This document shows positions 18,575 through 28,882 of a stretch of 64,000 nt of DNA, one piece after another. Below the pieces are notes generated by a model, which ran no database searches, was not told the origin of the DNA, and was given only the letters and a program-made list of their open reading frames with translations. The DNA comes from CAVUAN01 sp963739435 (GTDB lineage: Bacteria > Acidobacteriota > Thermoanaerobaculia > UBA5066 > Gp7-AA6): NCBI GenBank assembly GCA_963739435.1, contig CAVUAN010000021.1:62001-126000 (forward strand), given 5' to 3'. Each line of letters starts with the position of its first letter. Position 1 is the first letter of the stretch. The position numbers and the translations under genes were made by a program.

Positions 18575-20665
18575 ATGAAAACCTTTTCCGCTGCCGACCT
18601 GCGAAACGTCGCTGTCGTCGGCCACAACACCGTCGGAAAGACGACTCTCGTCGCCGCGCTGCTCCACGCCGCCGGCGCGATCACCCGGCCCGGCCGAATC
18701 GACGAGGGGACATGCCCCACGGACTTCGACGGCGAGGAGCTCGAACGCAAGATCTCGATCAGCCTCGCCTGCGCCCATGCCGTGCACCGCGACGTGCGGA
18801 TCAACTTCCTGGACGCCCCCGGATACGGCATCTTCTCCCCCGAGGCGAGGGCCGCCGTGGCCGCCGCCGACGCGGCGATGATCGTGCTGGACGCCGTCTC
18901 GGGAGTCGAGGTCCAGACGGAGAAGGCCTGGAAGTTCGCGGCCGAGTTCCAGCGTCCCGTCCTCTTCGTGATCAACCGCATGGACCGGGAGCGGGCCTCG
19001 TTTGACCGCGTGATGGAAGGGGTCCACAAGAAGTTCGGCCGCGAAGTCGTGGCGCTCCAGATCCCCGTCGGGGAGGAGAAGGCCTTCAAAGGAACCGTGG
19101 ACCTCGTGCGCATGGAGGCCCATCTCCTCGAGAACGGCAAGAGGACCGACGGGCCCATTCCCGCCGACCTGGCCGAGAGGGCGAAAGCCGAGCACGAGAA
19201 GCTCGTCGAGGCGGTGGCCGAGGGCGACGACGCGCTCATGGAGAAATTCTTCGCCCAGGGCACCCTGGAGGCAGCCGACATCCTGCCGGGCCTGAGGCTG
19301 GAGGTGGCGGGCCGCAAGCTGTTCCCGGTTCTCTGCGCTTCCTCCCACCTGGGCATTGGCGCGATCCGCATCCTCGACGCCTGCGTGGCCCTGCTGCCGT
19401 CGCCGGAGGGAAGCACGGTCGAGGGCACGGGCAAGGACGGCAAACCGGTCCGCGTCTTCACCAACGAGAAGGACAACGCCGTGGCGCAGGTCTTCAAGAC
19501 GATGTCCGACCCGTTTTCCGGGCGGATCTCGTACCTGCGGATCCGGTCCGGCCACTTCCAGTCCGACGGGAGCTATTGGAACGCGACGAAGGGATCAGCC
19601 GAGCGCTTTTCGGGTCTCTTCCTTCCCCAGGGCAAGGAGCACGTCCCTGTGCCCGAAGCTCGCGCCGGCGACATCGTCGCTGTGGCGAAGCTCAAAGAGA
19701 CGTCGACCGGCGACACCCTCTGCGCCAAGGAGCACCCGGTCGTCCTGCCGGCTCTGAAGGTCCCCGAGGCCTCCATCGCGTACGCCATCGAGCCGAAGAC
19801 CAAGGGTGACGAGGACAAGATCTCGACGGCCCTCCACAAGCTGATCGACGAAGACCCCTCGCTCCACTTCCAGCTCGACACGGAGACGAGGGAGTTCCAC
19901 CTGGCCGGCGCCTCGCAGCTCCACGTCGAGATCGCCGTCGCGCGCCTGAAGAAGCGCTACGGCGTCGAGGTCATCCTCCATCCGCCCAAGGTTCCCTACC
20001 GCGAGACGATCAAGGGCAAAGCCGAGGCGCACGGGCGGCACAAGAAGCAATCCGGCGGCCACGGGCAATTTGCCGACTGCCGGATCCGTGTCGAGCCCCT
20101 GCCGCGCGGCGCCGATTTCGAGTTCGTGGACGACATCTACGGCGGATCGATCCCCCGCAACTTCATCCCGGCCGTCGAGAAGGGCATCCAGGAAGTGCGC
20201 CGGAAGGGCTTCCTGGCCGGCTACCCGATGGTGGACTTCCGCGTCACTCTCTACGACGGCCAGTACCACGACGTGGACTCCTCGGAGCTGGCTTTCAAGA
20301 TCGCCGGGGCTCTCGCCTACAAGGAGGCCATGGCGAACGCAAAACCCACGCTCCTGGAGCCCATCATGAACATCGAAGTCGCTTCACCCAACGAGTACGT
20401 GGGCGACCTGATGGGCGACCTTTCCTCGAGGCGTGGCCACGTCCAGGGCATGGACGCGCAGGACGACGACACCGTCATCAAGGCTCAGGTGCCGATGGCC
20501 GAGCTCTTGACCTACGGCGCCCAGCTGCGCTCGATCACGCAGGGCCGCGGCTCGTTCCACCTCGAGATGTCCCATTACGCCGAGGTCCCCCACGCCATCC
20601 TCGAAAAAATCGTCGCCCAGGTGAAGGCCCAAAAAGAAGCTGCCCAGAGCGCCGGCGCTCACTAG
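18575..20665 (+). CDS. Elongation factor G-like paralog
   Basis: A 696-residue translational GTPase with full EF-G domain order, distinct from the fusA product in the ribosomal cluster. Its G motifs are altered: the P-loop is GHNTVGKTT, the effector region has ERKISISLAC instead of RGITI, the DTPGH motif reads DAPGYG (catalytic His replaced by Tyr), and NKMD reads NRMD. Domain IV (RGHVQGMDAQ region) and C-terminal QGRGSFHLEMSHYAEVP are well preserved. Such EF-G2-type paralogs are often slow GTPases with a specialised, poorly known role. No Shine-Dalgarno is visible. Confidence 0.85.
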   Translation: MKTFSAADLRNVAVVGHNTVGKTTLVAALLHAAGAITRPGRIDEGTCPTDFDGEELERKISISLACAHAVHRDVRINFLDAPGYGIFSPEARAAVAAADAAMIVLDAVSGVEVQTEKAWKFAAEFQRPVLFVINRMDRERASFDRVMEGVHKKFGREVVALQIPVGEEKAFKGTVDLVRMEAHLLENGKRTDGPIPADLAERAKAEHEKLVEAVAEGDDALMEKFFAQGTLEAADILPGLRLEVAGRKLFPVLCASSHLGIGAIRILDACVALLPSPEGSTVEGTGKDGKPVRVFTNEKDNAVAQVFKTMSDPFSGRISYLRIRSGHFQSDGSYWNATKGSAERFSGLFLPQGKEHVPVPEARAGDIVAVAKLKETSTGDTLCAKEHPVVLPALKVPEASIAYAIEPKTKGDEDKISTALHKLIDEDPSLHFQLDTETREFHLAGASQLHVEIAVARLKKRYGVEVILHPPKVPYRETIKGKAEAHGRHKKQSGGHGQFADCRIRVEPLPRGADFEFVDDIYGGSIPRNFIPAVEKGIQEVRRKGFLAGYPMVDFRVTLYDGQYHDVDSSELAFKIAGALAYKEAMANAKPTLLEPIMNIEVASPNEYVGDLMGDLSSRRGHVQGMDAQDDDTVIKAQVPMAELLTYGAQLRSITQGRGSFHLEMSHYAEVPHAILEKIVAQVKAQKEAAQSAGAH

Positions 20666-20694
20666 CTGCCGGAACGCGAGGGCCGAAGGGGTGG

Positions 20695-20712
20695 CGGGGG
20701 CGGAGGCCCCCG
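20695..20712. other. GC-rich hairpin between convergent genes
   Basis: CGGGGGC and GCCCCCG form a 7-bp stem around a GGAG loop in the 140-bp space between the EF-G-like gene and rpiB. There is no T-run, so it is at best a weak or factor-assisted terminator. Confidence 0.3.
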
Positions 20713-20805
20713 TCGATGTATCGCAGGCCGGTACTCCGGCCGAGAAACACCGACGGGGTCGCACCCGCCAGGACCCCGCAGGCCCGGCTTGGCCGCCGAC
20801 TCGAG

Positions 20806-21292
20806 TCAGTTCTTCCGGCGCGCGGTCTCGTCGAAGACGCCGCGGCGGGCGTCGGCTTCGATCGCCTTAACCTTGTTGAGGCGGCGGAGGTGCCGCTCGG
20901 CGTTCGAGAATCGGGCCGAGGCGAAAGCCTTGACCACATCGGCCGCGAGCGCCGGGCCGATGACGCGGGCCCCGAGGCAGAGCACGTTCATGTCGTCGTC
21001 CTCGACCCCCTGCCGGGCCGAGAACGTGTCGTGGCAGAGCAGCGGAACGCACGCCCGGCACCTTGTTGGCGGCGACCGAGGCCCCAACACCGCTGCCGCA
21101 GACAACGAGCCCACGCGGGCAGGCGCCGGAGGCGACCGCGAGACCCACCTTGAGGGCGTAGTCGGGATAATCGGAGGGCTGGGTGTCGAACGCTCCGACG
21201 TCCTCCACCTCGTGCCCCAACCCCTCCAACTGCTCGATCACGCTGCCCTTCAGCGGGAAGCCGGCATGGTCGCATCCAACCGCGATCTTCAC
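20806..21292 (-). CDS. rpiB: Ribose-5-phosphate isomerase B (frameshifted)
   Basis: Interconverts ribose 5-phosphate and ribulose 5-phosphate, or acts on a related sugar phosphate. It begins VKIAVGCDHAGFPLK at a GTG that overlaps the tkt stop (GTGA). The active-site region RGLVVCGSGVGASVAANKV and, after one extra base near 21046, LLCHDTFSARQGVEDDDMNVLCLGARVIG follow. Total length after repair is about 161 residues, slightly longer than usual. It works with the neighbouring transketolase in the non-oxidative pentose phosphate pathway. Confidence 0.85.
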
Positions 21293-23304
21293 GAGAGCAG
21301 CTCCTTCGCCTTCTTCACGACGTTGTGCAACGGAGAGTCCGAGCTCGGCTAAGACCTTCTCACCCGGAGCCGAAGCCCCGAAACGATCGATGCCGACCAC
21401 CCCGCCGCCGTCTCCCACGTAGCGCCACCAGCCGAGTGTCGCCCCGGCCTCGATCGCCAGACGCGCCCGCACGGCTTTCGGCAGCACGCTCTCCCGGTAG
21501 GCCGGCGTCTGTTTGTCGAAGAACTCCCAGCACGGCATCGAGACGACACGCACCGGTACGCCCTCCGCTTCGAGCTTGGCCCGGGCGTCCATCGCGAGAG
21601 ACACCTCGGAGCCCGAAGCAATCAGTATCGCCCGCGGCTTGCCTCCAGTGGCCTCTGCGAGCACGTAGGCCCCCTTGGCGAGGCCCCGCGCCGGCCCGAG
21701 CTTCTCGCGGTCGAAGACGGGCATCTTCTGGCGGGACAGACACGAGGCCGACGGGTCCTTCCCGGTGCTCCATCGCCGCCCGCCAGGCCTCCACGGCCTC
21801 AGTGGGGTCGCCCGGGCGAATGATCGTCAGCCCGGGCATCATCCGGAGCGCCATCAGGTGCTCGACGGGCTGGTGGGTCGGGCCGTCCTCGCCCAGGCCG
21901 ACCGAGTCGTGCGTCCAGACGAAGATGACGGGCAGCTCGGAGAGAGCCGCCAGGCGAATCGCGGGGCGTTCGTAGTCGGAGAACTGGAAGAACGTGGCGA
22001 CGAACGGGCCGCACGCCTCCGTGGTAGGCCATGCCGTTGGCCGCGGCAGCCATCGCGTGCTCGCGCACACCGAAATGCAGGTTGCGCCCGGCGCCAGTCG
22101 AGGCGTCGAAATCCCCCCCGTTCTTGAGCGACGTCTTCGTCGACTCCGAAAGGTCCGCGTCGCCGCCCAGGACGTAAGGGACCTTCGCGGCGATCGCGTT
22201 CAAGGCCATGCCCCCCGCCACGCGCGTCGCCTCCTTGTCTCCTGCCTTCCAGGCCGGAAGGTCCGCGTCCCATCCCGACGGAAGCTCGAGCGAGAGGGCC
22301 TGGCGCCACTCCCGCGCCAGGTCCGGGTACTCCTTCGCCCAGGCCGCAAAGCGACGATCCCAGCCGGCCTGCATCTGCCCGCCGCGGTCGATCGCCGTGC
22401 GGAAGCTGGCCAGTGCTTCCGGCGGAACGTGGAACGGCTCTTCCCACGGCCAGCCGAGCGCTTTCTTGGTCAGCAGGACCTCTTCCTTGCCGAGCGGGCT
22501 GCCATGGGCCGCCGACGTGCCCGCCTTGTGGGGCGAGCCGTAGCCAATCGTCGTGCGGATGACGAGGAGGGACGGCCGCCGCGTTTCCTGGATCGCCGCC
22601 GTCAGGGCCCGGTCGATCTCCTCGAGATCCGTGTTTCCGTTGGCGACATGGAGCACGTTCCAGTTGTAAGCCTCGAACCGCTTTCCCACATCCTCGGTGA
22701 ACGACATCGACGTAGGCCCGTCGAGCGACACGAGGTTCGAGTCGTAGAGGTAGATGAGCTTGGAGAGCCCGAGGTGACCCGCCAGCGACGCCGCCTCGCC
22801 CGAGATTCCCTCCATCATGTCGCCGTCGCCCACCAGGCAGAACGTGCGGTGATTCACGAGCTCATGTCCGGGGCGGTTGAACCGGTGGGCCAGCGACCGT
22901 TCCGCAATCGCCATTCCGACAGCGTTGGCTGCTCCCTGGCCGAGCGGCCCGGTCGTCGCCTCGACTCCGGGCGTGAGGCGGAACTCGGGGTGCCCGGGCG
23001 TTCGGCTGCCCCACTGGCGAAAAGCCTTCAGATCGTCCATCGAGAGGTCGTAACCGGTCAGGTGCAGAAGGCAGTAAAGCAGCATGCAGCCGTGCCCGGC
23101 GCCGAGCACGAAGCGGTCCCGGTCCGCCCAGAGGGGGTCCTTCGGGTTGTGCCTCAGGTGCCGGGACCACAGGACGTAGGCCATCGGCGCGGCGCCCAGC
23201 GGGAGGCCCGGGTGGCCCGAATCCGCCTTCTGGACGGCGTCGATCGCCAGCGTTCGGATCGTGTCGACGCACAATTCGTCGAGCGACTTGGCCGCGGTGC
23301 TCAC
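21289..23304 (-). CDS. tkt: Transketolase (frameshifted)
   Basis: Thiamine-dependent two-carbon transfer between sugar phosphates. Motifs: SGHPGLPLGAAPMAYVLW, GPLGQGAANAVGMAIAE, VGDGDMMEG for TPP, then THDSVGLGEDGPTHQPVEHL and ASGSEVSLAM. The frame changes near 22005, 21740 and 21331; removal of one base at each point gives RPFVATFFQF, LVLSRQKMPVF and LSVHNVVKKAKELLS, exactly the expected continuity, for a protein of about 670 residues. Start is GTG with GGAGGAC before it. Downstream rpiB overlaps by four bases. Confidence 0.9.
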
Positions 23305-23387
23305 GTGTCCTCCCGTACGAACCGCGCGGATCTTATAACGCCCCATTCAAGGATCGGGATCTCTGAGAGAATCGCGAGCGAAAACTC

Positions 23388-25391
23388 GTGCGACAACCCA
23401 TGGCTCGAGAAGAAGGCGTCGCGACGGCCTCCCGAAAAGCGCTGGACTGGACGTCCGGCCAGCTCGGGGACCGGGATGACAGGCTCGCTCTCGAATGGCT
23501 CGAGACCGACGGCCTCGGCGGCTTCGCAGCCGGCACGGTGGGCGGAGCGCGCACGCGCCGCTACCACGGCTGGTACATCCCGGCCATTCCGCCGCCGCGC
23601 CGCCGCTGGCTGCTCGTGGCCGGCTGCGAGGAGTTCGTGACGCTCGACCGCGTCCGGACGGGGCTGTCGACACAGGAGTATCGGGAGGCCATCTTCCCCG
23701 AGGGCGACCAGCTCCTTGCCAGCTTCACTCTCTCTCCCTTCCCGACCTGGCGCTACCGCTCGGGAGACCTCGACGTCGAGCGAAGCCTCTGCATGGTGCG
23801 CGACCGCTCCGTCACGATCGCCCGGTGGGTCAACCGGGGAAGCCGCGAGATCACTCTCGAGGTCCGGCCGCTCGTCGCCTTCCGCGGCCTCCACGACGTC
23901 GCGCACGAAAGCGCCATGTTCGAGACCGCGACCGAGATTCGCGGCGAAGTGTCCTGGGTGCGGCCCGTCGCCTTTCTGCCTCGCCTGTTCCTGCGGGGCG
24001 CCGGGGCGTCCACCGAGCGCGCTCCCGCCTGGTACCGCTCCTTCCACTACCGCCGCGAGGCGGAGCGGGGCCTGGACGTGTCGGAGGATCTCTGGAGCCC
24101 GCTGGCCTGGACCTGGACGCTCCCGCCGGGCGGCGAGGCTCACGCCCTCTTTTCGATCCACGAAGCCGCCGGCGATCCGAAGCAGCTCCTCGAGGCCGAG
24201 GCCGTGCGCCGGCGATCCGTTCCTGCCACACGGGCGATTCGCTCTTCGACGCTCTGGCGGCCCGGTCCGAGACGTTCGTCGTCGAGGGCGACCGCGGCGA
24301 CGCCGGCGTCGTGGCGGGCTACCCGTGGCTCTCCGACCGGGGGCGCGACGCCATGATCGCGGCTCCCGGGCTCGCCCTGGCAACCGGCCGGTACGCATCG
24401 CTCGCGCGGGTCTTGAACACCTACGCCGCCGAGCGCCGGGAGGGCCTCCTGCCCGCCAGCTTCCCGCGCGATCAGGACGAGCCGGACTTCGGATCGATCG
24501 ACGCCCCTCTCTGGTTCATCCTCGGCGTCGAGTGGTTCGGCCGCGCCCGGCGGGATGCCGGGCGGCCGGCTCCCCTCCTGGCCTCTGTGCGAGCCATCCT
24601 CTCCGCGTACCACCGGGGCGCCCGCTTCGGCATCGGCGTGGCTCCGGACGGCTTGCTCTCCGGCGGTGTGCCGGGCCGCGCGCTGACCTGGATGGACTCG
24701 ATGGTGGACGGGCAGCCGGCCGTGCCGCGCATCGGAAAGGCCGTCGAGGTCAACGCTCTCTGGCACAGCGCGCTCAAGGCCGCAGCCCGGCTCGAGCGGC
24801 TGTCCGACGAGCACTCCCGCGCGCGCGAGCTCGAGGCCGAGGCCTGGCACGTCGGCCGAAAGTTCCAGTCGGTCTTCTGGAGCGCCGAGAAGGAGCACCT
24901 CCACGACGTCGTGGGCGACAACGGCCCGGACCCGAGCCTGCGCCCGAGCCAGATCCTCGCCGTCTCCCTTTCGGAGGACCTGCTGCCGCCGCACCATGCG
25001 CGGGCCGTCTACTGGACCGTGCGGCGCCAGCTCTTGACGCCGTTCGGGCTGCGCTCGCTCGACTCGCGGGACGCCCGCTACCGCGGCAAGGGAGGCTTGA
25101 CCGACCGCGAAAACGCCGTCGCGGCCCACCAGGGCGGAGCGTGGCCGTGGCTTCTCGGCGCCTTCGCCGACGCGCACTTCCGGATCCTCGGCAACACCGA
25201 GGAGACGCGGCGCTCGATGCGCATGTGGCTCACGTCCGCTGCGCGCGCACATCCGCGAGGCCGGCCTCGGGTCCCTGTCCGAGTGGTTCGACGCCGACCC
25301 GCCCCACGTGCCGCGCGGCGCGCCGGCCAGCGCCATGACCGTCGCCGAAGTCCTCCGGATCCTCTACACCCACCTCCAGGTTCGCACTTAG
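23388..25391 (+). CDS. Glycogen debranching enzyme, amylo-alpha-1,6-glucosidase type (frameshifted)
   Basis: Cytoplasmic hydrolase that removes alpha-1,6 branches. The N-terminal domain contains WLETDGLGGFAAGTVGGARTRRYHGW, diagnostic for the bacterial/archaeal GDE family; the C-terminal (alpha/alpha)6 domain has GYPWLSDRGRDAMIA and HQGGAWPWLLGAFADA. Reading-frame breaks near 24215 and 24233 (two single extra bases) and near 25240 are needed to reach the natural end SEWFDADPPHVPRGAPASA. Length after repair is about 666 residues. A GTG start is used; an ATG four codons on is an alternative. It stands just before a glycogen-synthase-like gene, so both act in glycogen metabolism. Confidence 0.85.
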
Positions 25392-25470
25392 ATGTCGTCT
25401 AACAGCGCTTTCTTGCCATGAAGGCACCCGCAACCCGGTCGCGTGCCAGCTCCGGTTTAGAAAGTTTGAT

Positions 25471-25489
25471 CGGCCCGCGAAGCGGGCCG
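25471..25489. other. Perfect hairpin ahead of the glycosyltransferase start
   Basis: CGGCCCGC and GCGGGCCG pair perfectly over 8 bp around a GAA loop, ending four bases before the proposed GTG start. The central GCGAAGC is a known exceptionally stable mini-hairpin. No T-run follows, so it is more likely a translational or attenuating structure than a terminator. Confidence 0.55.
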
Positions 25490-25493
25490 GTGC

Positions 25494-26733
25494 GTGTCCG
25501 TCCTGATGTTCGGGTGGGAGTACCCACCGTCGATCACGGGCGGGCTGGCGGTTGCGACCGAGGGTCTCGTGCGGGGGCTCGTTCGGAAGGGCGTCCGCGT
25601 CTGCCTCGTTCTGCCCCGGTCTCCGGGTCCGTTCGCCTGCGGGGCCTGACCGTCGTCGACGCCTCCGCGTTCGGAGTTCCCCGCGAGAGACCGGCGGATT
25701 CTGCTTTCGTCCTACGCATCGCCGGAGGTACTTTACGGATCCGACCTCGTGACGGAAGTTCTTCGCTTCGCCGAGGCTGCAGGCCGGATCGCCCAGGCAG
25801 GAGCGTTTCGACGTCATCCACGCCCACGACTGGCTGACGTATCTGGCAGGGCTCGAAGCCCGCCGGGTCTCGGGGCGCCCCCTCGTCGTCCACGTCCACT
25901 CGACGGAGCTCGACCGCGCCGGTGACCTCTCCAACCGGTTCGTCCGGGACATCGAGGAGCGGGGCATCCGGCTGGCCGACCAGGTCATCGCCGTCTCCCG
26001 CTTCACGGCCGGCCGGATCGCCGCAGCCTACGGCGTTCCCCGGTCGCGCATCCAGGTGGTCCACAACGCGATCGATGCAGCCGGCGCGCGGCATGCCGCA
26101 GGCGAAGCCCGGCGGCCGCCCCTCGTCCTCTTTGCCGGCCGCGTCACCCGGCAGAAGGGGCCCGAGTTCTTCCTCGAAGCCGCGGCCCTCGTGGCGCAGG
26201 TCATACCGCGCGCGCGCTTCGTCGTCGCCGGCGCAGGAGATCTGCTGCCCGCCATGACCGAGCGGGCGGAGGTTCTCGGCATCCGGGAGCAGGTCGAGTT
26301 CCTGGGCTTCGTGGCTCCCCGCGACCTCGCCCGGCTCTACGAGCGGGCCGACGTCTTCGTGTCGCCGTCTCTCTCGGAGCCCTTCGGCCTGACGGTTCTC
26401 GAGGCCCTTGCGCACGGCACGCCGGCGATCGTCTCGCGCGAGGCCGGGGTCAACGAGGTCGTGCGCAACCTGCTCTGCGTGGACTTCGGGGACGTCGAGG
26501 ACCTCGCCGTCAAGATGATCGCCGTCCTGCTCTCTCCGCGGATCGCCCGCTCCTTTGCGGCGCGCGGCCGCGCCGAAGTGCGCCGGCTGCCCTGGAAGGA
26601 CGCCGCCGAAAAATGCCTGCGAATCTACGGCGAAGCGGTCGGCTCGCCCGGCCCTTACTCGACGTCGAACGGGAACGACGACTCGGAGGACTTGCCGGTC
26701 TTCGAATCCAGCAGCGTGACAGCCAGCGCGTAG
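25494..26733 (+). CDS. GT4-type glycosyltransferase, glycogen-synthase-like (frameshifted)
   Basis: The N-terminus (VLMFGWEYPPSITGGLAVATEGLV) is the glycogen-binding GG motif found in archaeal-type glycogen synthases and related glycosyltransferases. After frame changes near 25635, 25690 and 25802 the reading continues as FDVIHAHDWLTYLAG, FAGRVTRQKGPEFFLEAA and the C-terminal nucleotide-sugar site SLSEPFGLTVLEALAHGTP. Repaired length is near 412 residues. Donor (ADP- or UDP-glucose) cannot be told. The last 79 bp lie antisense to the VWFA gene, which makes the extreme C-terminus doubtful. Confidence 0.8.
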
Positions 26734-28817
26734 CGGCCGGGGTTGAGTCCCGACGGGCGGAACCGCAGGAGAATCTTGCGGGCGTCCGGGCGCTCGCCCT
26801 TGCTCGACGACTTGACGAGCTCGAACGACACCTTGCCGTGGGGCTTGCCGTCCACGCCGAGGATCCTCCCCGAGTAGTCGAGCGGAGGGTTGGCCGGGTC
26901 GAAGTTGTACGCGAAAAGGCAGACCTGTGTCTCCTGGCCGCTCTTCACGCCCGCCAGCGCAGCTGGCACGAAGGACTCTCCTCCGATCGCAAAGGGATAC
27001 TCGGCCTGCTCCTCGTCGGCCCCGCGGGGCCTTGCCTTGACCATGATCCACTGGCGGCTCGAGTCGATGAAGAGCGGGGGCAGCGCGAATGGCGCCTTCG
27101 TCTCCGGCACGGAAAGCGCGTTGACCGTGACACCGAAGCGCCCGGTTTCGCTGTCCCGCACGAGCACGCGCAGCGTGTACTCGCCGGGGGGCAGGAAGAG
27201 CTGGCTGTAGAATTTGATCCCGGTCTTGCGCAGCGTCTCGCCGGCCTTTCCAAGGTCGATGCCGATCGTCTGGTAGAGGGAGTCCTGGGTCGTTCCGGCC
27301 TTGTCGACGGCGTAGACGAAGACCTCCACGTTCATCACGGGCTTGTCGTGCTTGACGAGCAGCCGGTCGCCCGGGACCTCGAGGATGACCGGCACGCGCG
27401 ACCGCGCTCCTTGCGCCGGAAACGCGGCGGCCAGGACCCAGGCCGGGATGTCGGTCTTGGGCACGGCGGCTGCGACCGCCGAGGACATCGCGAGCTTCTT
27501 CTCGAGGGGCGTGAGCTGCTGATTCGACTTGGGCTCGTAGTAGCCGCTCCGGGCCGACACGCGGTACGACGAGGACGTCTTGACCTTCACCTTCAGCGGA
27601 TGGAACTTCCCGTTCTCCGGCACGCGGACGGGTTGGAAGGCGAGCAGGTAGATCAGGCCGGTCCGTTCGAGGATCTGCTCGAGCGACGGCCCGAGTTCGT
27701 TCGCGTTCTTCAGGAATTCGCCGCCCGTCTGCTCCGCGAAAGCGTAGAGCGAATCCCAGCCGTTGACCTCGACGTCCCGGTCGTTGCTGGTTGTCGAGAC
27801 GCCCGTGCGCAGGCCGCCGATGTCCACCGAGTGGATGGTGCAATCGGACCGGTTGAAGAGCACGAGGGCCTTCTGCATCATGTCCCGCAGGCCGGTGTTG
27901 CCGTACCGGAGGTCGTTGTCGACCTTCCAGCTCTGGCCGTGGATGATCGACTCGGCGTCCTTCTGTCCCGCGTTGGGCCCGGTGGCACCGGAAAGCTCAC
28001 GACCGTCGAAGCCCTCCGAAAAATAGAGGATGTGCTTGCGCCCCGGCACCGAGTCGAGCGCGACGGCGACCTGTGCGAAGGAGTCGAGCATGCGCTGGAC
28101 CCGGTCCCGGTACATGGCGCGCGCGCTCTTGTTCTGCATCATCGTGATGTTCTCGAGCGCCTCTCCCAGGGCGACCTCGAGTGCGGACCCGCCATCGCCC
28201 GTCGACGCAAGAGGCAAGTTTTCCGTCGGGTTGGCCGCGGTCAGAAAACCGAGAGGATCCGGGGCTCGCTGGGTGAAGCTGGGGAGGCCCAGCGAATCCA
28301 GGGCGGCCGCGAGCTGCGTTCGGTCCGAGGTAAACGGAACCAGCAGGCGCATGCCCTGCTCGACCATGTAGGTCGCCACCGCGCATGTGTCGAGGTCCTT
28401 CATCCGGGTCACGACGAAGTCCCGGGCCGACTTGCGCGCTGACAGAATCCCCCGAGAAGTGGAGAACGAGAGATCGAAGACCATCATGAAGTGGCGGCTT
28501 GCGGCCGGATTGATGGGCGGCTCCCCTGGCAGGGGCGGCGGAATGTTCTTGCGCTCATCGATGATCTCGAAGCCCGTGATCTTCTGGAGCTTGCCGTCGT
28601 CGAAGACCTCGAAGTCCTCGGCCGTCAGGTTCTCGACCGGATGCCCGTTCTTGTCGGTGACGTTGACGGGGACCTCGACGACGACGACGCGCGCCTCCTC
28701 GCGGACGGTCTGGCCGGGGGGCGGCTCGGTCTTGCTCTTCTGCGCAAGGAGCGGCGAACCGGCAACGAAAACGAAGACGAGCGCAGGGGCGAGGGCGGCG
28801 CGGAGTCGGGATGGCAT
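26655..28817 (-). CDS. Secreted VWFA-related domain protein (Acidobacteria type)
   Basis: Exported protein of 720 residues. A signal peptide ends near SPLLAQ, followed by a beta domain with PVNVTDKNGHPVENLTAEDFEVFDDGK, the hallmark of the 'VWFA-related Acidobacterial' family. The von Willebrand A domain follows with a modified metal site (MMVFDLSFSTSRG), and ends near the QTGGEFLKN segment. The rest is beta-rich with no assigned domain. Function is not known for the family; adhesion or surface assembly is an inference. GGAGGAAG precedes the start. It is the last of three secreted/outer-membrane genes on this strand. Confidence 0.85.
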   Translation of the reverse strand: MPSRLRAALAPALVFVFVAGSPLLAQKSKTEPPPGQTVREEARVVVVEVPVNVTDKNGHPVENLTAEDFEVFDDGKLQKITGFEIIDERKNIPPPLPGEPPINPAASRHFMMVFDLSFSTSRGILSARKSARDFVVTRMKDLDTCAVATYMVEQGMRLLVPFTSDRTQLAAALDSLGLPSFTQRAPDPLGFLTAANPTENLPLASTGDGGSALEVALGEALENITMMQNKSARAMYRDRVQRMLDSFAQVAVALDSVPGRKHILYFSEGFDGRELSGATGPNAGQKDAESIIHGQSWKVDNDLRYGNTGLRDMMQKALVLFNRSDCTIHSVDIGGLRTGVSTTSNDRDVEVNGWDSLYAFAEQTGGEFLKNANELGPSLEQILERTGLIYLLAFQPVRVPENGKFHPLKVKVKTSSSYRVSARSGYYEPKSNQQLTPLEKKLAMSSAVAAAVPKTDIPAWVLAAAFPAQGARSRVPVILEVPGDRLLVKHDKPVMNVEVFVYAVDKAGTTQDSLYQTIGIDLGKAGETLRKTGIKFYSQLFLPPGEYTLRVLVRDSETGRFGVTVNALSVPETKAPFALPPLFIDSSRQWIMVKARPRGADEEQAEYPFAIGGESFVPAALAGVKSGQETQVCLFAYNFDPANPPLDYSGRILGVDGKPHGKVSFELVKSSSKGERPDARKILLRFRPSGLNPGRYALAVTLLDSKTGKSSESSFPFDVE

Positions 28818-28882
28818 GGCTTCCTCCGAGAACTGGCTCTATCTTCCCCCCGCCGAGCGCCTAATGCAAACGCACCTTGCGG

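Noticed and set aside
18575..20665. Tetracycline-resistance ribosomal protection protein
   Set aside because: Domain order and C-terminus fit EF-G; it lacks features and G motifs typical of TetM/TetO, and it does not sit in a mobile context.
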